A stretch of 64,000 nucleotides of DNA. It comes from Kitagawia praeruptora. Lineage: Eukaryota > Streptophyta > Magnoliopsida > Apiales > Apiaceae. The notes beneath the pieces are model-generated. The model worked only from the letters and a program-made list of their open reading frames with translations, searched no databases and had not been told where the DNA came from. The stretch is from assembly GCA_037693485.1 (NCBI GenBank), contig CM075354.1, positions 63,411,501 to 63,475,500 on the forward strand. Reading direction: 5' to 3'. Below, piece by piece: positions 20,107 through 31,161 of this stretch (position 1 is the first letter of the stretch; each line of letters begins with the position of its first letter). The position numbers and the translations under genes are program-made.

Positions 20107-21664
20107 AAGTCCATAGTCTCTAAGTTTATTTATAATCCAAAGCACTTGAGCACAGCAACTTCCAGCAACCATGTATTCAGCCTCAGCTGTAGAAGTTGAC
20201 ACAGATTGTTGTTTCTTGCTATACCAAGAGACTAACCTTTGTCCAAGAAACTGGCAGCTACCTGAAGTACTTTTCCTATCCACTCTGCATCCAGCATAAT
20301 CAGCATCAGAATAACCAACCAGATTGAACCCTGTGTCCTTAGGATACCATAAACCCAAGTTTGGAGTGCCCTTCAGATATCTAAAGATCCTTTTTTATAG
20401 CAATCAAATGTGACTCTTTTGGATTTGATTGAAACCTTGCACACAAGCATGTAACAAACATGATGTCTGGCCTACTTGCAGTGAGATAGAGTAGAGAACC
20501 AACCATGCCTCTATAGACTGAGATATCTACTTTCTTGCCTTTAGCATCTTCATCCAATTTAGTGGAAGTGGCCATGGGTGTCTTTGCAGGTGAGCAGTCT
20601 TCTAAGTCAAACTTCTTCAATAGATCCTTGATGTACTTGGTTTGACTGATAAATATACCATCCTTCCTCTGACTAACTTGCAACCCAAGAAAGAATGTCA
20701 ACTCTCCCATCATACTCATCTCATATCTGCTCTGCATGAGCTTAGAGAATTTCTCACACAGCTTCTCATTTGTAGAGCCAAATATGATATCATCCACATA
20801 GATCTGAACTAGGATAATATCATCACCATATTTCTTGTAAAATAGTGTCTTGTCCAATGTGCCTCTAGTGAATTGATTTTCAAGAAGGAATTGAGATAAA
20901 GTATCATACCATGCCCTTGAAGCCTGCTTAAGTCCATATAATGCCTTAAGCAATCCGTAGACAAATTCTGGAAAATGTGGATCCTCAAAGCCAGGTGGTT
21001 GTTGCACATAAACTTCTTCTTCCAACTCTCCATTCAGAAATGCACTCTTGACATCCATTTGATAAACTTTAAAGTTTGAATGAGCAGCAAATGCCAAGAA
21101 GATTTTTATGGCTTCCAATCTGGCAACAGGGGCAAATGTCTCATCATAATCAATGCCTTCCTGTTGAGAGTATCCTTTTGCAACCAACCTTGCTTTGTTT
21201 CTTACTATTACACCATCTTCATCCATCTTATTCTTCAGAACCCATTTTGTTCCAACAATGGTTCTGTTCTTTGGTGCAGGCACAAGTTCCTATACTTTGT
21301 TTCTTTCAAATTGATTCAGCTCCTCTTGCATGGCAATAATCCAATCTGGATCCAACAGTGCATCATCAAGTTTCTTAGGCTCAAACTGAGATAGAAAACA
21401 ACCATAGAGGCACTCATTTTGAGTTGCCCTCCTAGTCCTTACTCCTGCATTTGGATCTCCAATAATTTGCGCTACAGTGTGTGATTTATCCCATTTCCTT
21501 GAATGCTCAATCTGATTTCTCATCCTTGATGTTGCTTCATCATCCAAGTCATGATCATTCTCATTTCCTCCCCCTGTGAAGTTGCCACTATTCACAGGTG
21601 TGTCTTGGATGCTGGTTTCTCCACTGTTAATTGGCACAAATTCTTCTCTTGCATCATCATTCAC
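20107..21664 (-). pseudogene. Reverse transcriptase and N-terminal RNase H of element B
   Basis: Minus-strand blocks 21664-21290, 21283-20381 and 20358-20107 make up RVT_2 and most of RNase H. Seen motifs are KARLVAKGYSQQEGIDYDET, VYQMDVKSAFLNG and YVDDIIFGS for the polymerase, and DADYAGCRVDRKSTSGSC and STSTAEAEY for RNase H. A TAG at 21290-21292 replaces the Trp of the NKVWELVP block. A one-base insertion in an A-run near 20395 shifts the frame within the HLIAIKR block. The segment ends at the AACAC duplication where element A begins and resumes at 7925. Confidence 0.9.
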
Positions 21665-22547
21665 CTGAGTTTGTTGAACTATAGTTTCAACTTCAGGTTC
21701 AATCTCTTCATCAGAATCATCTAGATTTTCAAATCTTAGTGGATTTTTATCTTCATCTTTGACTTATTCTAATCCAGGTAGTTTGATGTCATCAAATGTT
21801 ACATCTACGCTTTCCATAATTTTCTTTTGACTGATAACATAAACTTTGTAAGCAATTCTTTCCATAGAGTAGCCAAGAAAAATTCCTTCAAATGCCTTTG
21901 CATCAAACTTTCCAACATATTCTGAATTATCCTTCAGTACAAAGCATTTGCTTCCAAAAGTATGAACATACTTTAGAGTAGGCTTCTTTCCAGTCATCAA
22001 ATTGTAAGGTGTCTTTTTATTGTTTTTGTTGATGAGGGTTCTGTTCTGGATATAGCATGCAGTGCTCACAGCCTCAACCCAAAAACATGTATGCATCAAG
22101 CAACATTTTTCTAGCATCCTCAATTAGAGTTCTATTCTTTCTCTCAACAACTCCATTTTGTTGTGGAGTCCTTGGAGCTGAGAATTGTTGAGAAATACCA
22201 TTCTCTTTGCAGAATGCTTCAAGCATGGCATTTCTGAACTCTGTTCCATTATCACTTCTCAATGCAATCACACTTGCATTGTTGGCCTTTGCTTCCTTGT
22301 CAACTTTCTTTATGTGCTCAATGATTACTTGTGGAGCCTTATCTTTTGATGCCAAAAATTCCACCCATGTATACCTTGTAAAATCATCAACCATCACCAA
22401 GGCATACTTCTTTCTTCCTAGTGACATAATATTGACAGGCCCAAACAAATCCATATAAATTAATTGCAAGGGCTTGGTTATTGATGTCACTGTCTTTGAC
22501 TTGTGGCTTGATCTTTTCATCTTTCCTTTTTGACAAGCCTCACACAC
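21665..22547 (-). pseudogene. Integrase of element B, frameshifted
   Basis: The block 22547-22074 holds the zinc-binding end (CEACQKGKMKRSS) and the catalytic core, with DLFGPVN, RSDNGTEFRN and QQNGVVERKNR supplying the D, D and E residues. Around 22090 a frameshift with a small loss switches reading to 22123-21764, where AEAVSTACY-like and PYNLMTGKKPTLKY blocks follow. A stop at 21764-21766 then interrupts the acidic linker, which resumes in the same frame towards the reverse transcriptase. Insertion would no longer be supported by this copy. Confidence 0.87.
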
Positions 22548-22562
22548 TCCTTCTTGACAGAA

Positions 22563-23111
22563 TTAAAGTGTGGGCATGCCTCTCACTAACTCTCTTTTGA
22601 CTAGAGAATTAATGGCTTTGAAGTTCAAGTGTGATAATTTCTTGTGCCACAGCCAACAGTCTTCACTTGATGCTTTTGAATAAAAGCAACAAACTTTGTC
22701 CTTGTTTGCAGAATCCATATTGGCAACAAACATTCTTCCTTTTCTTACTCCAGATAGATCAAAATCACCAGTCTTCTTGTGGGTAATCAAACATTCATCC
22801 TTGTCAAAATTTACCTTGAATCCTCTATTAGTAAACTGACCAACACTTAGCAGATTATGCTTGAGTCCCTTGACTATTGCTACATCTTCAATGATGACAT
22901 TACCAACTTCCAACTTGCCATATCCCAATGTGTTACCCATGCTGTCATCTCCAAAAGCAACCATTGGGCTAGCCTTCTCCTCATACTGTGATAGCAGGGC
23001 CATATCACCAGTCATATGATTTGAGCATCCACTGTCCAAAATCCACATGATCTTCTTTTCATTTTCTTTGCCCTGCAAACACAAAGGTATTATTTCTCCT
23101 TTGGTACCCAA
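22563..23111 (-). pseudogene. Protease and gag_pre-integrase region of element B
   Basis: This block carries the aspartic protease motif DSGCSNHMTGD, the GLKHNLLSVGQF segment and the CWLWHKKLSHLNF segment that leads into the integrase zinc finger. It ends at a stop at 22563-22565, in frame with the integrase. Upstream, the frame opens before TTGCAGGGC and overlaps the gag end by about 22 bases in a different frame, a larger overlap than in A, G or H. Confidence 0.87.
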
Positions 23112-24245
23112 ACAAGTTTGGGTCCATGTGACTTAGAAACACTTTTATCATGAACAACATGCTTATCAACTTTCTTGGTGTTAGTCTTCTTGTCACTGTT
23201 AGAAGTCTTAGAACCTGAGGTTTCAGACTTAGGTGACAGAGGTACCTTCCTAGCTCTAGGAGGACTTGAAGACTTTGACCTTGTGTAGTGTGTGTGAGAA
23301 TTATGATTGATACACCAATCAATGAATTGCCTTCTCAAATTGAAACAACTAGTCATAACATTCATCTTGCATGGCATACAGTCAAATTTATCACATAATG
23401 GAGCATCTTTATGTCTTAAAGGCACAGAACAATCATATAAAGGTCTGGGCACACTACCAACAGGTTTCTTTGCATGCATGAGTTAAATGATTGGTACTGA
23501 AACAGTTTTGACAGGTTTTCCTAGGGGCATTAGGAATATAAGCATAGTTATTATCTTTGTTAATTCCTAGCTTTCCATTTCTGTTCTGTTTCTTTTTAGC
23601 CACTTTCTTCTCAGATTCATTATTCCCAGCTGATACAAACTTAACAAACTTCTCAGGTCTAGTTCTACTTTCTACAGGCTTCTTGGCTTTTGGCTTGACA
23701 CTCTCACTCTTATAGGATGCTGGTTGTTCACTAGACTGTGCCTCATCCTCATCATTCAACATTTGCTTGATGAGTAAGGCATCCTCATCAATTTCTAATG
23801 TTGATTCTTTAAAAATTGGAGACCCAGCCTTTTTCAAAATGTGAGGCACTTCCTTCTGAACAACTATGTTATCTTCAATGACAGCATAGCCTTTCCTCTG
23901 TTTAAGAGTGCCATAGTCAAGTCCAATGGCAACCTTGGGTTTAGCTTGGATTTTCTCATGATAGGATTATAGTAGACTAGATGAGTTCTTAAAGGTTTTC
24001 AGTTTGAATTCATTTTCAGCTAGTTCATCCCTAAGATCCTTTTCAATTTGACTAGCACATAGAACCTTATTCTGTAGATATTCAACTTCTTTCTTAAGGT
24101 TTTCTACTTGCATAGCAGTTAGTTCAAGTTCATCATTCCTTTTGATTAATAATTCATTTCTAGCCGACAGTTTAGCAATTTCCTCATTAGCAGCAGTCAT
24201 ACTAGTATGAATATTAAACATTTCAACAGATAGTTGTTCAATCAT
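23090..24245 (-). pseudogene. C-terminal half of gag of element B
   Basis: Three blocks are visible. A coiled-coil-like segment (24245-23967, with LSARNELLIKRNDELEL) is followed by 23849-23454, with the second zinc knuckle CQNCFSTNHLTHAC. After a frameshift, 23479-23090 carries a Cys-rich third motif (CDKFDCMPCKMNVM) and the end LVWVPKEK, which corresponds to VWVLKN in the sister families. It is separated from the N-terminal half by stops and a frame change near 24246-24355. Confidence 0.82.
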
Positions 24246-24355
24246 ATTCTTGTACTAAAAAACAGACATGTCTATGGTAGTGAGAGATGGTACCTAAGAG
24301 TCTGATGAAGATATGTCATCCTTGGAATTGGCCATCAAGGCATAGTGCAGAATCC

Positions 24356-25591
24356 TTACTCTTCTTCATCACTATCAGTATCATCCCAAGACTTCCCTTC
24401 AGCTATGTAGGCCTTGCCTGGTGTTTGCTTTTTGAGAAGGGCCTCATACTTAGCTTCAAGCTCTAGAAACTCTCTGTCCTTCTTTTTAGGCTTCTTGCAT
24501 TCACTAGCAAAATGCCCTAGGTCATTGCATCTATAAAATCTCATAGATGACCTATCCACATAGCCAGTTTTGAATTTACTCTTGTTTGGCTTCACAGGTG
24601 CTTTACTCTTGTTGAATGAATGGTTTTGGGTTTTAGGTTCGAAGGGTTGGTTCCTCTTGAATCTGATGTTTGGAAATTTTCTGGCCATGAAAGCATATGA
24701 GGTGTTTTCCATGCCATCTAGCTCTTCAAGAGTATAAAACTCTTCTTCTTCCTTTTCTTCAACAGGTTCACTCACTTCAACTTCAGTTTCTTCATCATCT
24801 ACTATCTCTTCTATTCTTAGCTGACTTGTAGATGCTTCTAGGTCTTGTACAGATTTGCTGACAATCAAGGCACATGATGTGTTTACCATCCTGCCTTGGT
24901 TGGCTTGAATAGCCCTATTCTGAAGCAACTCAAGTTCATGAGTCTTTAAAACCCCATAGAGCACATCATATGTGATTTTGTTCAAATCTCTTTCCCTTAG
25001 AAAAATGACCCTCTGCTCTAGGTGATTTGGAGAAGACAATAGAAACTTCATATTCAGTTCTTTAGTGCTGTAAACCTTTCCATTCATCTGCAACTCAGTA
25101 ACCAACTTGTGAAATCTCTCAAACATATCAGTGATGCTTTCCTTGGGTTGTGCCATGAAAGCTTCATACTGTGTGACCATTATCCGTTTCTTGTTTTCCT
25201 TGACCTCCTCTGTTCCTTCACATAGAACCTCAATATGATCCCACATCTCTTTAGTAGAAGTGCAAGATGTTATGTTTGCAAACATTGACATATCCATTGA
25301 GTCTATGATTAATAGCATTAGGTGACTATCAAGAGCAACCATCTCCTTTTCCGATTCTGTCCATTTGGATGGTTCCTTGGCCACATAAGATATTGGATAT
25401 GTTGTGGTTCCAACAGTCTTTTTAGGTATTTCTTGTTGTGGAACAAAGGGACCATTCTTGAGAATCTCAGGATACAGAGGATGAGAAGCTTTAATGAACA
25501 ACATCATTTTTATCTTCCAAAGGTTGTAATTTTCTTTGTCAAACTTAGGGACCTTCACCGTTCCTATTGTCTTTGGTGTATTCGAACTCAT
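24356..25591 (-). pseudogene. N-terminal half of gag of element B
   Basis: This 411-residue block starts at an ATG 18 bases after the primer region. Residues about 10-220 are the UBN2/copia gag region with YNLWKIKMMLFIKASHP, TKEMWDHIEVLCEGT and TDMFERFHKLVTEL. The first zinc knuckle is damaged: it reads FYRCNDLGHFASEC, with Phe where the first Cys is expected. The block ends in an acidic stretch and a stop at 24356. Because the remainder of gag is in another frame, this copy cannot make full gag. Confidence 0.88.
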
Positions 25592-25613
25592 GATCGTTTT
25601 CTGTTTTGATCAA

Positions 25614-25632
25614 CAGCCTGCTCTGATACCAC
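25614..25632 (-). promoter_or_regulatory. Primer-binding site of element B
   Basis: The minus strand reads TGGTATCAGAGCAGG just inside the LTR end, matching the initiator-Met tRNA site also seen in A, G and H. Confidence 0.88.
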
Positions 25633-25633
25633 T

Positions 25634-26840
25634 TGTTGAGTTTTAAATACAGTAAAAGGATACAGGGGGGGTGAATGGATTCTTGAACTTTTTCTTGTTC
25701 TTGAATCTTTGTAGCACAATATGTGTTTGTGTGTGTAGATTTACTGGTGCGGATTATGAACAACACAAGACACGATATCACTTTAATCTAATATTTTATT
25801 AGATAAAGATTTGCTACAATCTGTGAATACAAATGGTAGTATTCTCAGCTTCGTTTTTCTCAGAGAGATGTCTCTTATAATGTATGTGAAAAACTGTTAA
25901 AACTTGATCTCTAAGGAAGTGAGGTTGTATTCTTATAGAACATGAATACAACCTACTTACTACAAATAAGGTAGCTAAACAAGTTTACTTTCCAAACGGC
26001 TACAGATTTGACTTTGTAAAGTTCTGTTCAGATCCACTTCTTTAGCTCTTTGTCTCTTGTACATCTCTTCAAGCTTCTTTGTAGGCTTTCCAAAGTACAT
26101 TTCAGATTGTGGTACATAAAGTACTTTAGCTTGTTGCAGGTTTCTGACTTGAACAATTTCTCCAGTAGTTTGTCTCTATGAATGTATTCGAGAAGTGACT
26201 AAGTGATTGATTCGAGAACTAGTATTAGGTAACTCTGAGTTCTCGAATACTAAATATTTGACATATCGAATGACTTCTCGAATAACTCTTTTCTCCAGGA
26301 ATCCTTGAGTTGTCGAATGGAACACTTGAGTTGTCGAATCCCTGAGATGTCGAATAGTTTTCTGAGTCTTTGAGATATCGAATGGAACTTTGACTTGTTG
26401 ACTCTTTGAGAACTCGAATACCACTTTGACTTGTTGACTTCTTGAGTTCTCGAATAGAGTATTTAGACATATCGAATCTCTGAGATATCGAATGAGATAT
26501 CGAACAGTGAATTCAGAGATATCGAATAGTGTCTTTACAGATATCGAATCCTTGACTTGTCGAATGCTAGACTTCTTGAATATAACAAACATACGTCTCG
26601 AATTGGTACTTAGGCAAATTCTTCATTTCTTCAAATCCCAACCGTGATTATTTGACAATCTTTGTCTTCTTGCTTGAGGCTTGAACCTTGGAATTTCTTT
26701 CAAGCATTATTCTTGACTTTATGAGTACAGTTACATAACCAGGATTTGATGCCTATTACAAGTACAAAAACAACCAGAAACTCTACAGCTAGAGGTTCCC
26801 TCAATTAAGAGGTCATGTAGGTAATGCATAGCATTACACA
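25634..26840 (-). repeat. 5' LTR of element B
   Basis: The inner end is TGTTGAG at 25634. The outer end is placed near 26840 only because Helitron coding sequence begins at 26853, and no second LTR is available for comparison. The LTR contains an iterated 12-15-base unit related to GAGATATCGAAT and GAGTTCTCGAAT over 26180-26590, with roughly 20 copies. Two open frames over this repeat are products of the repetition and are not called. Confidence 0.7.
26187..26578. promoter_or_regulatory. Heat-shock-element-like cluster in LTR of element B
   Basis: TTCGAGAA occurs at 26187 and 26211, and its complement TTCTCGAA at 26240, 26275 and 26447. All fit TTCnnGAA. A TTCTTGAA near 26572 also fits. They sit in a tandem array of TCGAAT-ending units. 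The same word is iterated in the gap at 7005-7387 of this element. Confidence 0.45.
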
Positions 26841-26852
26841 TACTTAGGCTTG

Positions 26853-27742
26853 TTATATTATGAGCACAGGCATGTCTCTGTGACTAACACAATGCACAGA
26901 AGATTCAAGATCCCCGACTATTAAGGCACCAACTTCATTTGAAGTTCCAACAAGATTAGGTCTTCCAGATGCATATGAGCTAGATAATAAAGTTAATCTA
27001 CATTCTTCTAGTTCATTATCATTAAAGCGGTCACATGCCATTCGGAAACCATGTACCAAAGAATTATTCTCATTTAGCATCAATAAAAGGCCATTTACAA
27101 TTTCAGGGTCTGTGTTATCACTACCCGGAATAGCATTTTTCCTGTTTTCTACTTCATTTTCCATATCATAAACGTAAAGTTGACAATATTTTGGAGTTTC
27201 GTCATTAACAGGACATATACTTCCTATAAGATGATAATTCTGTCCTTGTAATTTAAATGTATATGGTACTCTACCATTGTTTGTGACCAATTCTACCACC
27301 CGAGCGAGGTAAAGGCAAACAAAGAATTATATATCCAAAAATATTTTTTGTAATGGCTAGTTTTAGGACCTTCAGATAGCAAATTTGCAAGGAATGGAGG
27401 TGGTTTCCATTCAGGTGGAAGCTGTACTTGACCATTTGTACATCATATTCCAAACGTTGGATTGTGATATTTTGTGGATTTATTATTCCGCTCAGCATTC
27501 CACATAACAGATTTACAATATGGGCAAATTTTATCCGGTGCACCAATATCCATATACCCAGACCACATATCTGTAGGAATTGTATATATGAATAAGTATT
27601 TCAATAAATTATCAGGTGAAATTAATTGCAAACTTTGATTGGAGGTTATACCTTCAAGTGTTATATCACCTTCACATGGTATGTCATTACTTAAATAATC
27701 AGAAGCGATTGTTGCATGTGTTAGATACATGATTTTTAACAC
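26853..27742 (-). pseudogene. Helitron replicase, Helitron_like_N region, frameshifted and truncated
   Basis: The minus-strand block 27742-27443 contains GYMDIGAPDKICPYCKSVMW, a Cys-rich motif typical of the start of plant Helitron replicases, and KYHNPTFG. After a frameshift, 27299-26853 contains PYTFKLQGQNYHLIGS, YVYDMENEVENRKNA and GFRMACDRF, all characteristic of the Helitron_like_N domain. The zone between (about 27300-27440) reads only with frame changes. The HUH endonuclease and helicase parts are absent. In an intact element this protein nicks DNA and drives rolling-circle transposition. Confidence 0.85.
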
Positions 27743-28338
27743 TATATTGTTTGATCATGAGAACCAAGTAAAAAGACATAGCCTGGATGCGGGAGATAAA
27801 TCAGGGAAAAAACATATCGTGCACATCGTCATCCTGGGAACCATTCGTATCTGGAATAATGAGAAAAAAAAATAATACGTAAAAATTTATTAATTGTCAC
27901 ATGTAAAAACAGGATTATGTTAATGTCTACTATATATCCATAACCTAAATAAGAATTATCCCTATATATATGTTTGTTTTATTTAAATCACCTGCAATTA
28001 ACACATCATTGTCAACAGCTACATCGTTGAATGACTCCAACAGATTTTGTTGTGCGAAGGATAGGTTCCTTCTCCTGATCACACATGGTTGTTTCTGGTG
28101 ACTGGATATTAGCTATAACGGGAGGCATTAGTAAGTAAAATAAATGATGCTTAGTCATAAAACAAATTGATAATGCGGTGTTCTGAACTTACTATCTTTA
28201 TCTAAGACTTTTTACACATTATCAGGAACAAATGAAAACTCGGCATAATGACATAAACTTATAACATGTTACAAATTACGATTGAATTGGGGTTATAAGA
28301 TAGAGAAAAAACACATACATTTACTACTTATTGTTGAT
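27743..28338 (-). pseudogene. Intron and exon remnants of the Helitron gene next to element D
   Basis: No long frame is present. Short splice-like junctions on the minus strand suggest small exons, for example an acceptor CAG before a segment near 27850 and a donor-like GTGATTT near 27990. It continues the gene whose N-terminal exons lie right of element D. Confidence 0.35.
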
Positions 28339-28343
28339 GCTGG
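28339..28343. repeat. Target-site duplication of element D (left copy)
   Basis: GCTGG just before the left LTR matches GCTGG at 41949-41953. Confidence 0.93.
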
Positions 28344-29246
28344 TGTTGATGGAGGATTTTCGTAATCAACGTGATTTTTGGAGGCCCACTGGAATTTACA
28401 AGTGTAACACATGTAATTGGTTGTTTTTTGGTGATTTGGGTGTGATTTGATGGTGGGGGTGAGCTGAGCTTGAGAGGTTACGAGAATCATCGCAGGTTCC
28501 ATTAGCGAGATCTGTGGCCGTTCTCCCAAGGTGCCTACGTACCCTTGTTTATATAGGGATCAAGCTCACGTAGTTCTAATGCGAAGCTGATTCTGCTCGA
28601 CCAGCTGTATTCGGTTGTCTAATTCGTGTAGGACTCAGGTTCCTTTAGAGCCTTTCACGAACTAGTTGGCTAAGTAGAGTAGAACTCGAGTTCGTACCCT
28701 ACTATAATTCTCATGTCTATTAGAGGCAATCTAGGATCAACCGCGCCCTAGAATTACACTACAATAATAAGTCTATCTCTTTCTGGCTGGCTACGTTCAG
28801 GAACCTGGTGCTCAGGAACCTATGTCTCACGAACCTGGTGCTCAGGAACCTATGTCTCAGGAACCTGTTTCTCAGGAAGCTATATCTCAGGAACCTGTTT
28901 CTCAGGAACCTCTTTTTAAGAAATTATACCTGCACAAATAACAAATATATTAGTCTGGAGAGCTTCTTTGTGGTTCCCATATGCTCTTTCTGTCTTCACT
29001 ACTACTACTTGGCTATCTTGAACTCTTCTGCGGAGAGGAACCTGGTCCATTCGTAATCTACTCAACTTCCGGTTCATCAGGAACCTCATGATACTTGTAG
29101 CTTCTTGACTGTCTTCTCAGCGCGAGTGCTCATTTCATCATGTCTGGTCCTTATATCTTGTACTGGATCTATCTTCTGGCCCCTATGGATTGGACCCTAT
29201 AGCTTAATGGGCCTAAATCTAGCCCATGGAGATTTTGGGCACAACA
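28344..29246 (-). repeat. 3' LTR of element D (left)
   Basis: The plus strand begins TGTTGATGGAGG and ends GGGCACAACA. It contains a minisatellite with CTCAGGAACCT-type units at about 28798-28915. It matches 41017-41948 apart from about 25-30 differences and a 29-base duplication present only in the right copy. Confidence 0.93.
28798..28915. repeat. Minisatellite of AGGAACCT-type units in LTR of element D
   Basis: About eight units of roughly 15 bases, of the form CTCAGGAACCTGTTT and variants, follow each other. The same array occurs in the right LTR at about 41503-41620. The word AGGAACCT also recurs through the interior of D. Confidence 0.8.
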
Positions 29247-29261
29247 ACTACCCCCGGTTCC
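29247..29261 (-). promoter_or_regulatory. Putative polypurine tract of element D
   Basis: The minus strand reads GGAACCGGGGGTAGT directly before the 3' LTR. Similar tracts occur near 32019-32035 and 32920-32945 within D. Confidence 0.6.
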
Positions 29262-29414
29262 TTAAAGTCATGCAATGCGAGAGGAACCTATTAAACTTTC
29301 TGATATGGGGTCCAATGCTTAATCACTTCTCTTAAAATGTATTACTTCAACAACACGTATCCAAGCTTACATGAGCTAACTCGGCATAAGAAACATGACA
29401 CATGATTTTTCAGT

Positions 29415-29431
29415 AAACATTGTATTGATCA
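29415..29431. repeat. Target-site duplication of the LINE copy (left)
   Basis: AAACATTGTATTGATCA matches AAACATAGTATTGATCA at 30128-30144 with one mismatch. Duplications of this length are typical of L1-type insertions. Confidence 0.8.
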
Positions 29432-30130
29432 GCGAGATAATACTACTTTCGGTGCAAAAGTAGGCACCCTCATTTTTCTCTCTAGCTTCTCTTTTCCTGC
29501 TTAGTCGGTGACGGGGCTTCAACTGGATCTTCACCGGTGGAAAGCCCCAAAATCTCCCATTTTCTTTGTTTTTTCTCCACACTTTCAATAAAGTTTTGTA
29601 TTTTCGGATCTAAGGCTTCAAAGCCTTTTCCGATTTGGCCTTCAATTTCTTAGATCTCAATTCCACGGAGCTCCGAACTTCTCGTTCTTCCAGGTGATCC
29701 TGTTCTCGTAAATGGTTTGTTCCCAGATTTAAGGATTGCTAAGGTTCTAGTTTGGTTTTAGTTTGTAACTTTATTTTGTAATTTCATTTTTAAAGTTGTT
29801 AGTTCGGTTTGTTATTGTCTCACCGTTTATGTGAGTTTGTTATTGTCTCACCGTTTGTATGTGTGAGTTTGGTTATTGTCTCACCGATTGTGTGAGTATG
29901 GTGCTTGATCGTTTGATCTTGGAGGATTCTACGGATATGGATAAACACTTTGATGAAGTGTTAGTGTGTTACACACATAGGTCTGCGATTATTGTAGCTC
30001 ATAGCTTAGCGAGGGCGACATATTCTATGTCAAGTCTTACGGAGTGGAATGTTTTTGCTCCGAATTTTATCATCTGTATGCTTGATTCTGAGATTTATTA
30101 ATGCAAGTTCGATTTTATCAAAAAAAAAAA
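29432..30130 (+). mobile_element. Short internally deleted L1-type LINE copy
   Basis: The copy ends in a poly(A) run (30120-30130) and is flanked by a 17-base duplication. Its 3' part encodes the end of a LINE ORF2 RNase H-like region. Its 5' part (29432-29700) is CT rich and resembles a LINE 5' untranslated region, with no reverse transcriptase between. A GTTATTGTCTCACCG word is repeated three times near 29811-29890. Confidence 0.72.
29859..30101 (+). pseudogene. LINE ORF2 C-terminal RNase H-like fragment
   Basis: An 80-residue frame ends shortly before the poly(A) run. The stretch HRSAIIVAHSLARATYSM followed by EWNVFAPNFI resembles the C-terminus of plant L1 ORF2 RNase H domains, where a VAHxLAR block and a Pro-Pro-like segment are conserved. 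The upstream polymerase is absent, so the fragment is not functional. The true coding start is unknown because the frame runs into non-LINE sequence upstream. Confidence 0.62.
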
Positions 30131-30144
30131 CATAGTATTGATCA
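30128..30144. repeat. Target-site duplication of the LINE copy (right)
   Basis: It follows the poly(A) tail and overlaps its last A residues. It matches 29415-29431 with one mismatch. Confidence 0.8.
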
Positions 30145-31003
30145 ACCTCTTTCTTGGTGAGGAACATGTTCTCTTCTTCTTCTTCGAAACTCATTCTTCT
30201 AACAAATCTTCACTCCTCAACTGCTTTCTGCTTGGTCTTGTATCTTCTTAGGTGATCTTTGTCTTCAATGTCTTCACATGTCTTTTGTATATCTAGAAAT
30301 CTTGAAAAGCGAGTGGCACCTCAATAGCTTCCAATCAAGAGGTTTAACCTTTATTTACTCATTTTGGGAAAATGCATAATTTCACATCGTGCATCCAAGC
30401 TTACATGAGCTAACTCGGCGTAAGAAATAGGATACACTACGCTTCTATATGTAGATTCCAAATTAAATCCTCAAATCAAAAATCAAAGGATCCTGCTGAA
30501 AACTAACCTGGAAACTTTTCTGAAGCCGTCTTCTCGTAGATCATTATCATCATCCTGCGAAACTCGTCATAAATACTCTCTAATTGTTCAAGCAATACTT
30601 CTTTCTTCTTCCGAACTGACTTGTATGAACTGATCTCCCGTAAAATGCTTTCATAAAATACGTTGGCAGCTTGCTTATAACCCCAGGAATCTCCATTATT
30701 CGTAGGATGAAACAACCCTGGAACCTCTTGAACCATCTAAATAGCTTCCTAGAAACCTCGGCTGCTTGCTCTACTTGGAACTTTCAAACCTTTGTAAACT
30801 TAGAACCTCTTGTATTCATACTTCGAGTACTGTTTCCAAAACCATAATCTTTCTTGATAACTTCTTAACTTTTCATTGCTGAATAACTAGACCAGGTTCC
30901 TCACGAGTAGCTGATTAATCCTGCAAAACAAAATAAAAAACATAGAACAGAAACCAGTTAATGTTAGTAAAATTTCTCTTGCATAATTCGGGTCAACTCT
31001 TGG
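30145..31003. other. Interior of element D, no recognised gene
   Basis: A segment around 30386-30429 (AAGCTTACATGAGCTAACTC) repeats one at about 29360-29393 and has a diverged copy near 33728. A 77-codon minus frame (30503-30736, helical and Lys/Glu rich) has no recognised relatives and may be chance. Confidence 0.5.
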
Positions 31004-31161
31004 AAAGGTCACCTGCTTGGTTCCCAATCCTAAACTCTAGGTCCCAACATGCCTCGAGGCATGTTGGTTCCTTTTTTCTCTTGGAAAGGTCACCTGCTTG
31101 GTTCCCAATCCTAAACTCTAGGTCCCAACATGCCTGGAGGCATGTTGGTTCCTTTTTTTGC
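31004..31161. repeat. Tandem duplication with palindromic core in element D
   Basis: Two copies of a roughly 78-base unit beginning TTGGAAAGGTCACCTGCTTG lie head to tail. The first contains the perfect 20-base palindrome AACATGCCTCGAGGCATGTT at about 31048-31067. The second copy has CCTGGAGG in the centre, which breaks perfect symmetry. Confidence 0.88.

Larger units (their letters stand above)
2944..26840 (-). mobile_element. Element B: old SIRE-like Ty1/copia retrotransposon, split by element A and abutted by C
   Basis: On the minus strand the order is LTR (25634 to about 26840), initiator-Met-type primer site, gag, protease, integrase, reverse transcriptase and RNase H, a gap, and a long accessory ORF. 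Element A splits the RNase H between 7925 and 20102. The left end, including the 3' LTR, is missing from the window because C lies there. Stops and frameshifts occur in every gene, so B is older than A. Its outer boundary at about 26840 is approximate, set by where Helitron coding sequence begins. Confidence 0.8.

Noticed and set aside
26176..26592. 138- and 81-codon frames in the LTR of element B
   Set aside because: They arise from the tandem TCGAAT-type array, which is open in several frames.
28798..28915. Minisatellite in the D LTR as a CRISPR array
   Set aside because: Units are contiguous without unique spacers, and the context is a plant retrotransposon.
28808..29056. 82-codon Leu/Arg/Asn-repeat frame in the left LTR of element D (also 41510-41713)
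   Set aside because: It is translation of the AGGAACCT minisatellite, not a gene.
30503..30736. 77-codon minus frame in element D as a possible gene
   Set aside because: It is short, has no recognised family and lies in a non-coding element. Listed only in the region note.
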